A stretch of DNA of 50,032 bases from an uncultured Pluralibacter sp. (GCF_913775985.1 NZ_CAJYMB010000031.1:1-50032), one strand, 5' to 3'; shown: positions 16,919-26,239, numbered from the stretch's first letter. Notes: generated by a model not told the origin, from the sequence alone. Numbers and translations are program-made.

Positions 16919-17738
16919 CCAGGCCACTTGTATGATGAACTCTACGCTGGAGCAGGATATTCGCCTGGCGGAAGCCTGTGGCTATGATGTGATCGAGTTG
17001 CGTCTGGACATGCTGGCAGACTATCTGAAACAGCATGATATTAGCGAGCTGGCCGCTTTCTTCGCCACTAGCCACCTGAAGCCTTACGGCTACAACTCTC
17101 TGGAAAATATCAATTTCTGCGATGCTCGACGCTGGCAGGAAAAGCGCGCCCAGCTGGCTTTTGCCTGCAACGTAGCCTCAGCCATCGGCGGCGATTGTCT
17201 GGTCGTCGTACCCACCGTTCAGGCTGGCCTGCTCCCCTCACAGGCTGAAGTCATCAGCGACTCGGTGAAACGGCTGCGGGAATTGGCAGACTATGCTGGC
17301 GAGCATGGGATGCGGCTTGCCTTCGAGCCCATCGGCAGTGCGGATTGCTGCGTGCGCAGCCTGCCTCTGGCGATGGAGATCGTTGATGCCGTTGACCGTG
17401 ACAATGTCGGTCTGGTAGTGGATGCATTCAACCTCTTCCTGTTTGATCAGTGGCAGGATCCAACGATACTGCGCCAGGTGCCGACAGAAAAAATATTTGT
17501 CTACCATATTGATGATGCTGACGATTTGCCGGCAGGCAAGTTAGATCACTGCCACCGTTTGTTTCCCGGTAACGGGGTCATTCCCCTGGCGGAGATTTCC
17601 CGGCAACTGATATCGCAGTGCTATACGGGGCCTTGCTCGCTGGAACTTTTCAATCCGGGATACTGGCGTATGGCGGCTCAGGATGTGTTTGCGATCGGCG
17701 CAAGCAAGACCCGCCCATTCCTCGGCGTGGACGCATAG
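16902..17738 (+). CDS. iolI: 2-keto-myo-inositol isomerase (sugar phosphate isomerase/epimerase family)
   Basis: A 278-residue TIM-barrel protein clearly related to B. subtilis IolI, which interconverts 2-keto-myo-inositol and 1-keto-D-chiro-inositol. Matching blocks are MKLGFNQAT at the start, GYDVIELR, YLKQHDISELAAFF, RDNVGLVVDAFN, FVYHIDDADDLP and CSLELFNPGYW, with metal-binding Glu, Asp and His of the family. The ATG lies within the end of the GH30 gene (17-bp overlap) behind AGGAG. The product lets D-chiro-inositol derivatives enter the main pathway. It converges on the MFS gene at 17799. Confidence 0.9.
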   Translation: MKLGFNQATCMMNSTLEQDIRLAEACGYDVIELRLDMLADYLKQHDISELAAFFATSHLKPYGYNSLENINFCDARRWQEKRAQLAFACNVASAIGGDCLVVVPTVQAGLLPSQAEVISDSVKRLRELADYAGEHGMRLAFEPIGSADCCVRSLPLAMEIVDAVDRDNVGLVVDAFNLFLFDQWQDPTILRQVPTEKIFVYHIDDADDLPAGKLDHCHRLFPGNGVIPLAEISRQLISQCYTGPCSLELFNPGYWRMAAQDVFAIGASKTRPFLGVDA

Positions 17739-17756
17739 CGCGGCTCTAAAATCGAC

Positions 17757-17794
17757 CCTGGCAAAGCCAGGTGGGCGGCAGAGGGCCGCCCTTT
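17757..17794 (+). terminator. paired stem-loops after iolI, possible terminator
   Basis: CCTGGC-AAA-GCCAGG (17757-17771) is followed by GGGCGGC / GCCGCCC and TTT. It sits between two convergent genes. The T-run is only three bases, so this is a moderate call. Confidence 0.4.
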
Positions 17795-17798
17795 GGCA

Positions 17799-18983
17799 TT
17801 ATCGGTTATCGTTATGGGACATCAGAATATGTACGGCTGCGGCGCCAAGCAAGGCGCAGGCCGCAGCACCCAGGAATACAGCAGGATAGCCGGCAAAGGT
17901 CGCCAGAATGCCCGCCAGGGGCCCGGTCAGTCCATAGGCGATGTCCTGAAAAGCGGAGTAGCCTCCCAGTGCCGTGCCGCGCGCCTGGGGATCGACGCGG
18001 CGTACGACATCGACGCCCAGCGCGGGGAAAATCAGTGAACACCCGCAGCCGGTGAGGCCGGCTCCCACCAGCGCCAGCCCGGCGGTCGGCGCTGCCCACA
18101 ACAATAATAATCCTCCTCCCTCCAGCATCAGTGAATGGGTGGCCACCCTGACGCCGCCATACCGGTCTGGCAAGTGACCGAAGAGTAGGCGGGTGATGAT
18201 AAAGGCGCAGCCGAAGGCCGTCAGTGTAAAGCCAGCATTACCCCAGAGTCGGGAGCTGAAGTACAGGGAAATAAAAGCGCCGATTGCGGCAAAGCCAATA
18301 CCCTGCAGCGCTAATCCCAGTCCGGGACGCCAGATTTGCCCGATGATGCGCTTCAGCGCTACACGTTGTCCCCCGTGTGCGGCCACCCCGGGCACCCCTG
18401 CATTGAGCAAAAGGGCCAACACCGGAAGCAGTACAGTACTGATACCGAGGCAAGCAAGTCCCCAGCGCTGGTAACACAGCAGCCCCAGCGGTGCGCCTGC
18501 TGCCAGCGCACCGTAGGTTGCCATTCCGTTCCATGACATTACTTTGCCGGCATACGGTTGCCCTACCAAACCCATCCCCCAGGTGAGATTTCCGGTTAGC
18601 AATTGGCTTTCCCCCAGCCCCAGCAGCAGCCGGCCGGCGATAAGCAGCGAAAAGGCCAGCACGATACTTGTGGAGGGCACGAGGGCCGAAGCCAGATAGG
18701 CTACTCCTGCCAGCGAACAGCATCCAAGACCGAGGTGCGTAGATCGTTTTGCACCACGCCGATCGGCGCTTCGACCCGCCGGTCCGCGGGTAAGCAGCGT
18801 CGCCAGAAACTGGCTGCCGACCGCGACACCCACCAGGGTATCGTTGAGGCCCAGCTTTTGATGAACATAGAGTGGAATGACGCCCAGCGGCAAACCAACG
18901 GTCAGATACGCCAGGAACATGGCAATGCTGATACGTAACAGCTGCTGCTGCGGATGGACTGGCGCCTGAACAAGGGTATTCAT
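17799..18983 (-). CDS. MFS transporter of the YfcJ/YhhS (UPF0226) type
   Basis: A 394-residue, 12-helix inner-membrane protein closely resembling E. coli YfcJ. Matching blocks are [103 protein letters not shown] and [17 protein letters not shown]. coli homologues are poorly characterised and often annotated as arabinose-type efflux. The ATG follows AAGGATG. The gene lies 141 bp downstream of iolC on the same strand and may be co-transcribed. It could export or import an inositol intermediate or glycoside; that is inference. Confidence 0.87.
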   Translation of the reverse strand: MNTLVQAPVHPQQQLLRISIAMFLAYLTVGLPLGVIPLYVHQKLGLNDTLVGVAVGSQFLATLLTRGPAGRSADRRGAKRSTHLGLGCCSLAGVAYLASALVPSTSIVLAFSLLIAGRLLLGLGESQLLTGNLTWGMGLVGQPYAGKVMSWNGMATYGALAAGAPLGLLCYQRWGLACLGISTVLLPVLALLLNAGVPGVAAHGGQRVALKRIIGQIWRPGLGLALQGIGFAAIGAFISLYFSSRLWGNAGFTLTAFGCAFIITRLLFGHLPDRYGGVRVATHSLMLEGGGLLLLWAAPTAGLALVGAGLTGCGCSLIFPALGVDVVRRVDPQARGTALGGYSAFQDIAYGLTGPLAGILATFAGYPAVFLGAAACALLGAAAVHILMSHNDNR

Positions 18984-19041
18984 GGTTCATCCTTATGCGC
19001 AGACTGAATACAGGGGGGCGTTTGCAAGGTATAAATCGGCA

Positions 19042-19108
19042 CTGCCGGTAGCTCTTACGCGAGCGTACCGGCAGCGGCCTTGATCAGAGTGCTTATCATG
19101 AAAAGCAC
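19042..19108 (-). other. two stem-loops between iolC and the YfcJ-like gene
   Basis: CTGCCGGTA-GCTC...GAGC-G-TACCGGCAG (19042-19074) and GTGCTT...AAGCAC (19089-19108) form successive hairpins. Neither has a T-run. They may mark partial termination or mRNA processing after iolC. Confidence 0.35.
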
Positions 19109-19124
19109 CCGGCTTGCTGGCGGC

Positions 19125-21050
19125 TTAGGCCTGTTTGGCTGGCCTATACTCGCGCCAGAATTGGATCAACGTCAGGTATTTCTGTTTCACGGCGTCGATA
19201 AGCTGCTCGTCGGTTATCTGCTGGGCCAGCCATTGGCGAGAAGGTTCACCGAAAATTGTCCGGCCCACGGCGAACCCTTTAATCCAGGGAAAATCTGCCG
19301 CGGTGGCGAATCCTTTTTTCAGCTCGCTTTCCGATGCGTCCAGCCCGAGGATCAGGATCCCCCGGCAGTCGGGATCGTATTGTTCGATCAGATGACTGAT
19401 GATCTGCCAGCTTGATGCACTCTGCGCCGGCAATTTCCACCAGTCCGGTTGAATGCCCAACTGATAGAAATGTTCGATGATTTGCGCATAGTAGCGCTCA
19501 TCCTTGTCGGGGACGTCACTGGGGAGGATCACTTCCAGCAGCAGTTCATGACCGGACTTGCAGCAGGCATGATAAATTTCATTAATCAGAGCGTCTTGTT
19601 CCAGGCGCAGCGCTTCTTCATCGTGAGGGTGATAAAAAACCAGACACTTGACCACGTGCTCCAGTGGCCAATCGATCAACTGCGAGCCGATATTGCCGTG
19701 CTCCAGGCGCAGGGGGCGAGAGTTAGGCAGTTCAATGGGACGTCCAATCCAACTGCCCTGGCCGGTGATGGAGTTGAGCGCTTCCTGACCAAAGGTCGTA
19801 TCGGCTAAAATGCCGCTGCGATGCACCAGGTCAGTTTCCTGCGCGGTCTGTCGGGCGGCTTCGAGCAGCAAGTTCTTCAGTTGCGGGATCTCTTCTTCGC
19901 GGGCAGCCACCTCGTGCGCCATATCGACTAGCTGCTTACGATGATCGAAGGCGAATATGCACAGCTCCGGCCACTGTTGTTTGCGGGTGGTGACACGGTG
20001 CAGATGATTGAGGCGGGCATCCCGGTCCGGTTGTTTTACCGATTGTTCCCGTGACAGGTAGTCATCAAGTTCTTTTCTGGTGGGCATGGCTGGGGCGCAG
20101 CCGTGGCGGGAAACTACCAGCGCGCCGCAGGCGTTAGCGTAGCGGCAGGCCTGGTCCCAGCCTTCGTCATTGAGATAGCCACGCAGCAGGCCGGACATGA
20201 AGGCGTCGCCGGCACCCAGCACGTTAAGCACATCCACCCGCACGCCGCTATGTAACGCTACGTCGTCCCATGTACCGGGAATATCCCCTTCGAATACCGA
20301 ACAGCCCAGGGCGCCGCGCTTGCACACCAGCGTCGCCTGGCTGACTTGCCGCACATTGCGCAGGGCGGCCAGCGTATCGGTGGTACCGCCGGCAATGTGA
20401 AATTCTTCTTCGGTGCCGACAATCAGATCGAAATGATGCAGGACGTCCTGTAGTTCGCGCGTCACCTTGTCAGAGGCAACAAAGCGGGTTTCGCCATCCC
20501 CAAGCGAGGTAAGTCCCCACAAGACGGGGCGATAATCGATATCCAGAGCCCGGCGCAGTCCATGCTTCTCTGCGTATTTCAGGGCAGTAAGCACTGCCGC
20601 GCGCGTATTGGGGTGCGACAAGTGGGTTCCGGTAATGGCCAGGGCGCGAGACGAAGCGATGTAATCCTCGCTGATGTCTTCGGGGGTCAGCGCCATGTCT
20701 GCGCAATTATCACGGTAGAAAATCAGCGGGAAGGTCTCCTGATCCTTGATGCCCAGCAGGACAAGGCCAGTGAGGCGAGTCTTGTCGGTGATGAGGTGGC
20801 TGGTATCGGCCCCCGCCCGCGTTAACTCCTCGCGTAAAAAACGGCCCATATGCTCATCGCCTACCCGGGCCAGCATCCCCGAGCGTAGTCCCTGGATAGC
20901 GGTCCCATAGGCTACGTTACCTGAAGATCCCCCGAGGTATTTGGCGAAGGTACTTTCGTCCTCAAGCCGCGCGCCAATTTGCTGACCGTACAGGTCTACA
21001 GCGATCCGGCCCAGACAGATGACATCCAGAGTTGGTTGAACCTTGCTCAT
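19125..21050 (-). CDS. iolC: 5-dehydro-2-deoxygluconokinase fused to a DUF2090 (IolJ-like aldolase) domain
   Basis: A 641-residue two-domain protein. Residues 1 to about 335 are a PfkB-family kinase (LGRIAVDLYGQQ, GGSSGNVAYG, and the GAGD anion hole with catalytic D282). It phosphorylates 2-deoxy-5-keto-gluconate. From about residue 350 a DUF2090 domain (ELCIFAFDHRKQLVDMA, GILILGLDASE, WIKGFAVGRTIFGEP) follows. This domain is thought to act as the aldolase that cleaves the phosphorylated product into malonic semialdehyde and dihydroxyacetone phosphate, replacing a separate IolJ. No other IolJ is present in the window. The ATG follows AAGGA. It is divergent from iolD. Confidence 0.93.
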   Translation of the reverse strand: MSKVQPTLDVICLGRIAVDLYGQQIGARLEDESTFAKYLGGSSGNVAYGTAIQGLRSGMLARVGDEHMGRFLREELTRAGADTSHLITDKTRLTGLVLLGIKDQETFPLIFYRDNCADMALTPEDISEDYIASSRALAITGTHLSHPNTRAAVLTALKYAEKHGLRRALDIDYRPVLWGLTSLGDGETRFVASDKVTRELQDVLHHFDLIVGTEEEFHIAGGTTDTLAALRNVRQVSQATLVCKRGALGCSVFEGDIPGTWDDVALHSGVRVDVLNVLGAGDAFMSGLLRGYLNDEGWDQACRYANACGALVVSRHGCAPAMPTRKELDDYLSREQSVKQPDRDARLNHLHRVTTRKQQWPELCIFAFDHRKQLVDMAHEVAAREEEIPQLKNLLLEAARQTAQETDLVHRSGILADTTFGQEALNSITGQGSWIGRPIELPNSRPLRLEHGNIGSQLIDWPLEHVVKCLVFYHPHDEEALRLEQDALINEIYHACCKSGHELLLEVILPSDVPDKDERYYAQIIEHFYQLGIQPDWWKLPAQSASSWQIISHLIEQYDPDCRGILILGLDASESELKKGFATAADFPWIKGFAVGRTIFGEPSRQWLAQQITDEQLIDAVKQKYLTLIQFWREYRPAKQA

Positions 21051-21075
21051 AGGTAATGTCCTTAATAGGAATAGA

Positions 21076-21090
21076 TGAATTTATTTTTCA
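21076..21090 (-). promoter_or_regulatory. candidate repressor site before iolC
   Basis: TGAATTTATTTTTCA has TGAA/TTCA ends and reads TGAAAAATAAATTCA leftward, close to the shared motif of the cluster. It ends 26 bp from the iolC start. Confidence 0.45.
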
Positions 21091-21111
21091 CATCGTAAGC
21101 TTTGTTATTTT

Positions 21112-21128
21112 CATTTTCAATGAAAATG
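21112..21128. promoter_or_regulatory. 17-bp perfect palindrome in the iolC-iolD region
   Basis: CATTTTCA-A-TGAAAATG has perfect 8-bp arms around one base. It shares the TGAAA core with the other iol sites but has a different spacing. It is likely an operator for a dimeric regulator. Confidence 0.5.
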
Positions 21129-21296
21129 GAATTTTTATGTGGATCTTTTTGTTGACCAAAATCACATATGGGCGTTAAACAGAAGCGGAACGAACATTGT
21201 TACCTTTAACAGAGGTGCTGGCTGACGGCACGCATGTTCAGGCATCGTTAGTGAGACAAAAGTTTCTCATCAAATATTGATCTCCTTCGCAATAAA

Positions 21297-21312
21297 TGAA
21301 ATATTAATTTTA
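21297..21312 (+). promoter_or_regulatory. candidate repressor site before iolD
   Basis: TGAAATATTAATTTTA matches the iolA site (TGAAATATTAAGTTCA) at 13 of 16 positions. It lies about 120 bp before the iolD start. Confidence 0.45.
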
Positions 21313-21432
21313 TATATTGTCCTTATGAAAAATATTGGCTGTAGCATGTTCACGGTATGCAGCCTTTACCCAGGCGAGGCTCCCGGAAAGGCTGGGACCA
21401 GGCTGAACGGCCAAAATGACAGGTGAAACTCA

Positions 21433-23373
21433 ATGAAAACAATTCGGTTGACCATGGCGCAGGCTTTAGTGCGCTTTCTTGATAATCAGTACATTGCCGT
21501 TGATGGCAACGAGATAAAGTTCGTCAAAGGCATTTTCGCGATTTTCGGCCATGGCAATGTTTTGGGGCTGGGTCAGGCGCTCGAGGAGGACTGCGGTCAA
21601 CTCAGCGTCCATCAAGGACGAAATGAACAAGGCATGGCCCACATCGCCACCGGTTTTGCTAAACAAAAGCTGCGTCAGCAGATTTTTGCGTGCACCTCCT
21701 CGGTCGGTCCCGGCGCGGCCAACATGATCACCGCTGCTGCTACCGCTACTGCCAACCGCATTCCCCTGCTGCTTTTACCGGGTGATGTATATGCCAGCCG
21801 ACAGCCCGATCCGGTTCTGCAGCAAGTGGAACGGGACCACGATCTCAGTATCAGCACCAATGATGCGTTCCGTCCGGTAAGCAAATATTGGGATCGTATT
21901 AGTCGACCCGAGCAGTTAATGAGTGCCTGTCTCAGCGCGATGCGGGTACTGACGGACCCGGCAGAAACCGGTGCGGTTACGCTGTGCCTGCCGCAGGATG
22001 TGCAGGGCGAAGCATACGACTACCCGGACTATTTCTTTAACAAACGCGTTTACAGGTTTGAGCGGCGCAAGGCGACCGATGCGATGCTGGCGGATGCGCT
22101 CCAGCTCACCCTGACCCGGAAGCGTCCTCTTCTCATCTGCGGTGGCGGGGTGAAATATTCTCAGGCTGAGGCTGCTCTGCTGAAGCTGGCGGAACGTTTC
22201 CAGTGGCCGATCGCGGAAACTCAGGCAGGTAAAGGGGCGCTGGCTTCCGACCATCCCCTCAACGTCGGTGGCATTGGCGAAACAGGGTCGCTGGCCGCCA
22301 ATATGTTAGCCAGAGAAGCCGACCTGGTCATTGGCGTTGGTACGCGTTATACCGATTTCACCACCTGCTCGAAGTGGGGATTCCAGAATCCTTCCGTGGC
22401 CTTTCTGAACATCAATATTAATCGCTTCGACGCCTTCAAGCTGGATGGTGTACAGCTACTGGCGGATGCGCGGGAGGCGTTATCTGCGCTGGAGTCTTGT
22501 CTTCATCAGCAGGGGTATCAATCGGCCTGGGGTGGGCAGATTGAAGAAGCCCGGCAGCAGTACCAGGCGGAAGTCGCGCGGGTATACGGCGTGGAGTACA
22601 CCGGCGACGACTTTGTGCCGGAAATTGACGACCATCTCGATCGGGAGCAGGTGTTTAGCGAGTTCAAGCGATTAACGACATCCTTCCTGACCCAGACCCG
22701 CGTACTGGACATCATTAATCGGTCACTGCCGGCTAATGCCGTAGTGGTGGCGGCCTCGGGCAGCCTGCCAGGGGATTTACAGCGTGTCTGGCAGAGCCGT
22801 GGCGATAACGATTACCACGTAGAATATGGATACTCCTGCATGGGCTATGAGGTCAATGCAGCGCTTGGCGTCAAGCTGGCCCAGCCGGAGCGAGAGGTGT
22901 ACACCCTGGTTGGCGATGGTGCTTTCATGATGCTGCACTCCGAGCTGATCACTTCTCTGCAGATGGACAAAAAGATCAATGTGTTGTTGTTCGACAACAT
23001 GACCAACGGTTGTATCAATAATCTGCAGATGGAACACGGCATGGACAGCTTCTTCACCGAGTTCCGTTACCACAGCGAGGAGAGCGGTCGTCAGGAGGGT
23101 GGTCTGATTGCGGTAGACTTCGCAAAGATCGCCGAAGGGTATGGCTGCAAGAGTTACCGGGTTACAACTCTGGAACAGCTGCATGCTGCGCTTGAGGATG
23201 TGAAGCTGCAAACGGTATCGACCCTAATCGACATTAAAGTGTTGCCCAAGACGATGGTACACAATTATTTAAGCTGGTGGCGCGTGGGCGGAGCCCAGGT
23301 ATCCCGCAGCGAGCGTATACAGGCAGTGGCGCGCATGTTGGCTGACAATATCGATAAAGCCCGACAATATTAA
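21433..23373 (+). CDS. iolD: 3D-(3,5/4)-trihydroxycyclohexane-1,2-dione acylhydrolase (decyclising)
   Basis: A 646-residue thiamin-diphosphate enzyme that hydrolyses the cyclic dione to open the inositol ring, giving 5-deoxy-glucuronate. The N-terminal TPP domain has [19 protein letters not shown] with the catalytic glutamate region and [18 protein letters not shown]. The C-terminal TPP-binding motif runs from GDG at about residue 494 ([14 protein letters not shown]) to the Asn-rich [10 protein letters not shown]. Length and order match IolD. The ATG follows AGGTG. It is divergent from iolC and has no obvious terminator after it. Confidence 0.95.
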   Translation: MKTIRLTMAQALVRFLDNQYIAVDGNEIKFVKGIFAIFGHGNVLGLGQALEEDCGQLSVHQGRNEQGMAHIATGFAKQKLRQQIFACTSSVGPGAANMITAAATATANRIPLLLLPGDVYASRQPDPVLQQVERDHDLSISTNDAFRPVSKYWDRISRPEQLMSACLSAMRVLTDPAETGAVTLCLPQDVQGEAYDYPDYFFNKRVYRFERRKATDAMLADALQLTLTRKRPLLICGGGVKYSQAEAALLKLAERFQWPIAETQAGKGALASDHPLNVGGIGETGSLAANMLAREADLVIGVGTRYTDFTTCSKWGFQNPSVAFLNININRFDAFKLDGVQLLADAREALSALESCLHQQGYQSAWGGQIEEARQQYQAEVARVYGVEYTGDDFVPEIDDHLDREQVFSEFKRLTTSFLTQTRVLDIINRSLPANAVVVAASGSLPGDLQRVWQSRGDNDYHVEYGYSCMGYEVNAALGVKLAQPEREVYTLVGDGAFMMLHSELITSLQMDKKINVLLFDNMTNGCINNLQMEHGMDSFFTEFRYHSEESGRQEGGLIAVDFAKIAEGYGCKSYRVTTLEQLHAALEDVKLQTVSTLIDIKVLPKTMVHNYLSWWRVGGAQVSRSERIQAVARMLADNIDKARQY

Positions 23374-23950
23374 TGGGCCTGAGGGAATCGAAAATAATAC
23401 AAATTACGTTCGGCGTGGACGTGCCCGAGAATATACCGATTGGCAGAATAGTGTATCAGATAGTGAGTTAAGACTATCGGTATATTAAGAAATGACAGCA
23501 TCTGCAGATTATTCCGCTCTACCAGCATCCAAAGGTAAGTCGGGTGAATGTGGCGGAATACCAGCGCGTACTGCATAAGGTCAGATAGAAATAGCGCATT
23601 CATTGCCGTGTACCGGTGGCCGGCGCCGGATGAGCAACACCGTCAGACGGCCGTAAAACGGGACGCGGCTGCTTGAAATGAAGATAGAGCGGGGCAGGCA
23701 TTAATACCGAATTATCCGGTATTTCAACCGACTTGAATTCATCGGGAGATGCAGCGCTGCTTCTGAGAGAATTGCTACTCGTTATCGAGCGGTAGGCATC
23801 CATGCGAAGGTTAATCCTGCCCTGGGATTTTCACCAATGCAGGGATTGAGCGTTATAAATAAAACAGGAGACGGTTATTCATAACCGTAAACGGTACGCC
23901 GCACGCTGCGGCGAAGATAGATGAGCAGGCTAAGAGCCAAAGGATGGGAT
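23374..23950. other. non-coding spacer between iolD and the PTS IIA gene
   Basis: About 580 bp without a convincing gene. ATACCGAT and ATCGGTAT (near 23431-23483) form an inverted repeat. Short protein-like scraps (VDVPENIPIGRIVYQIVS near 23415, VNVAEYQRVLHKVR near 23545) end in stops and have no starts, so they may be decayed coding sequence or chance. Confidence 0.45.
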
Positions 23951-24436
23951 ATGACATCTTCGACAACTGCTGTACCCTTGACATCGCTGTACGCGCCGGT
24001 AAGCGGGATCATATTGGAGCTTGAAAAAGTCAACGACGTGATCTTCTCCGAAAAGCTGGTAGGTGTCGGCATCGCTGTTTGCCCCGACGAGGGAGAATGC
24101 AACATCCGGGCGCCGGCTGACGGCACCATTGTCAATATTTTACCAGGCAATCATGCCTTTTTCATGAAGACCGACCAGAATATTGAGCTGTTAGTGCACT
24201 ATGGCCTGAATACAGTTTCACTCAATGGTGACGGCTTCACGCGGGTGGCTGGCCCCGGTCAGCGAGTCAGGCGTGGGGATGTTATTTTACAGGTTGATCC
24301 CGAACGCTTAAAAAAGAAAGGCATCTCCACAGTGACGCCCGTAATTATCATGTCGCCGGAGCACTATAGCTACACAATGCAAGTGGGTAAGGTATGCGCC
24401 GGTGTCGATCCCATAATCTACGTCCGAACGCTTTAA
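23951..24436 (+). CDS. stand-alone glucose-type PTS enzyme IIA (Crr paralog)
   Basis: A 161-residue single-domain IIA protein of the glucose family. Both active-site histidines are present: H68 in GNHAFF and phosphorylated H83 in LLVHYGLNTVSL, matching H75 and H90 of E. coli Crr. The GDGFTRVA, GQRVRRGDVIL and TVTPVIIM blocks also fit. Sequence differs clearly from housekeeping Crr, and no IIB, IIC, HPr or enzyme I gene is nearby. The ATG follows AGGATG. It may feed phosphate to a partner elsewhere or act as a regulatory IIA that binds the inositol permease, as IIA-Glc does for other permeases. That role is inference. Confidence 0.88.
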   Translation: MTSSTTAVPLTSLYAPVSGIILELEKVNDVIFSEKLVGVGIAVCPDEGECNIRAPADGTIVNILPGNHAFFMKTDQNIELLVHYGLNTVSLNGDGFTRVAGPGQRVRRGDVILQVDPERLKKKGISTVTPVIIMSPEHYSYTMQVGKVCAGVDPIIYVRTL

Positions 24437-24799
24437 GTGCTCAAAGCCAGCCGAAATCTATGGTCATCAGATTGTGCGAATGATAAGGACACCGCTTATA
24501 TCTCTTAGCCTGAAACCTTATTTCTTTTTATCTCATTATCAATCAGTAGCATAACGATATCCCCCATTTGTTCGTAAATGAATAATTGAATTGTTATTAG
24601 CAAAATTTTACCCGCGAAAGACGTGACTTCGATTGGTTTTTGGTACATGAGGGTGAACGACTGATTAAGATGAGGTGTATTAGCCGCAATCCGATCGGGC
24701 AGGTGCCGGGAGTATGTCTATATTATGAGGGGAGAAGTACTTCCTCTTGAGAATCGCCGCCCCGCGGCGTTCAAACTGGTAAGGTTAATTTATCCCGCA
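24437..24799. other. AT-rich spacer after the PTS IIA gene
   Basis: About 360 bp with no open frame, RNA gene or clear terminator that I can support, before the palindromic repeat at 24800. Confidence 0.5.
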
Positions 24800-24880
24800 C
24801 CCCGGTCGCTTAAATCATTCAAGCTACCGGGGATCCACTCTCGTGCCGCCTGAAAGCAACTCGAATGATTTAGGGTATCA
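24800..24880. repeat. palindromic intergenic repeat resembling an enterobacterial family
   Basis: CCCCGGT...ACCGGGG (24800-24832) encloses an inner GCTT/AAGC stem. The loop-side TAAATCATTC (24811-24820) is repeated inverted as GAATGATTTA (24863-24872). Read leftward, the right part gives TACCCTAAATCATTCGAGTT, like the ends of a dispersed intergenic repeat I recall from Serratia, Yersinia and Klebsiella relatives. It lies between two convergent genes and could also terminate both. Only one copy is in the window. Confidence 0.45.
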
Positions 24881-24894
24881 AACGCGTAATGTCA

Positions 24895-25698
24895 TTACTC
24901 GTCGACGCCCTGCTCCTGGATTACGCGTAATCCGTTATCCGGCAGTTTAGTGGAGGTAAATGCCACTTTTCCGTTGCAGATGTCGACACCATAGGCTTCA
25001 TCCACTGCGCCCTCATAGATCTTGTCATCGTTTTCAACCCGCCCGATTGGTTTACCAAACGTCGCCGTGGTCGCGGGGATATCTGCGCAGCTCCTGATAC
25101 CCACATAGTCTTCGATGAAGCCGATAGCGTTACCGCTGGGATATCCGATGGAGGCGGGTGTGGCCCAGGAGCCAATCTGCGTTTTTTTACCGGTTGAGGT
25201 ATCTTCAACTTCACCCAGCCAGATATTCTCGGTTTCGCTATGCTGCTGCAGCGAAGCTGTAAAATTATAGGTCACGCCCTGATGATAGGGGATTGAGACT
25301 GTATTACAGGTAATGCCGCCGATAGCAAGGTTGTCGGCACCTCCCGAGCAGTGTTCTTTATCAATAATGCGTGAACCTTTGCCGCCAAACAGTGAAAATA
25401 CCACAAGCGCCTTACCACCAACCCGAGGCTGAATTCCATAGTAATAAGCTTCCCCATCTTTTGTCTGATGCTTGAAGGGGATGTACTGCGCATAATAGAA
25501 AGATTTTTTGCCATTGTCTGACTCTACCGTAATAGGATAGGTCAGCGTGGTGAATCCGCTCTTGCTACCGGGAATCGAGCTGGTGAAGTTTGTTACGTGA
25601 ACGGCAAACTCTGTTTTCTGGAATGCTGCAGAAGCGCTTCCGGACAGCGCAAGTCCGGCAACCACGGCGGCGCCTGTGATAATCCTGTTCATTTTCAT
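24895..25698 (-). CDS. secreted protein of unknown function
   Basis: A 267-residue protein with a clear Sec signal peptide: positively charged start, hydrophobic core ITGAAVVAGLALSG and an ASA-A cleavage site at about residue 24. The mature part is rich in beta-type segments, with the block YYYGIQPRVGGKALVVFSLFGG (about 85-106) loosely like DUF3472, and four cysteines that could form two disulfides. An alternative ATG two codons downstream is equally possible. It is the last gene before tRNA-Asn and is flanked by long AT-rich spacers, so it probably came with the island. Function is not known. Confidence 0.65.
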   Translation of the reverse strand: MKMNRIITGAAVVAGLALSGSASAAFQKTEFAVHVTNFTSSIPGSKSGFTTLTYPITVESDNGKKSFYYAQYIPFKHQTKDGEAYYYGIQPRVGGKALVVFSLFGGKGSRIIDKEHCSGGADNLAIGGITCNTVSIPYHQGVTYNFTASLQQHSETENIWLGEVEDTSTGKKTQIGSWATPASIGYPSGNAIGFIEDYVGIRSCADIPATTATFGKPIGRVENDDKIYEGAVDEAYGVDICNGKVAFTSTKLPDNGLRVIQEQGVDE

Positions 25699-26211
25699 CT
25701 GTTTCCCCTGCTATAAATAGGTTAAATTTGAATAATCATTGAAAAAGAGTAAGTATATACAGCGTGCTTATGCGCACGCGCTATAAAATATAGTCGTACT
25801 GCTCTTATTTACAAGGGGGTTAATTAACCTGATATTTACTGCGGTTAATATCAACGATAACCAGAACTCCGATATTAATGCTATATCAGGATTGCATTAG
25901 TTATCCAGCATTCGAAATATTATATCTTTAGCGCTAATTTTTGCGATATTCTTACTTTTAAGGCGATTTTAACCCTAAGTTATCTACGGGATATAATAGG
26001 TACGTTTTGTCTTTAACGATTCTTTTATAAGATAATGACCTGTCATATGCATTATCGATATAAATATATTCGGTAGGATTATTATGTTAATTCACGAGTG
26101 TAGCGTTGTGAACATCGGGGGAATGGGGTTTTAACCTTGTACAGCGGTCTTAGCCGACAGTAAAAAAACCGGGCGTAAGCGCACTGAAAAAAGAGAGGTG
26201 GTTGAAGAAGC
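25699..26211. other. AT-rich spacer upstream of the secreted protein
   Basis: About 510 bp of very AT-rich DNA with no supported gene. It should hold the promoter of the leftward secreted protein. No integrase remnant is visible even though it lies beside the 3' end of a tRNA gene. Confidence 0.5.
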
Positions 26212-26239
26212 AAAAAGCCCGCTCGAAAGCAGGCTTTTT
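26212..26239 (-). terminator. terminator of tRNA-Asn
   Basis: Read leftward, GCCTGC and GCGGGC pair (one G-U) around a TTTCGA loop, followed by TTTTT. It lies 7 bp beyond the tRNA 3' end. Confidence 0.8.

Larger units (their letters stand above)
21051..21432. promoter_or_regulatory. divergent control region between iolC and iolD
   Basis: A 382-bp AT-rich region. It contains a repressor-like site for each direction (21076-21090 and 21297-21312), the perfect palindrome at 21112-21128, and a weak CRP-like sequence GTTGA-N6-TCACA (21151-21166). No coding potential is seen. Confidence 0.6.

Noticed and set aside
21151..21166. CRP-like site GTTGA-N6-TCACA between iolC and iolD
   Set aside because: Only the right half is good; two mismatches in the left half make chance likely. 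Mentioned in the region entry only.
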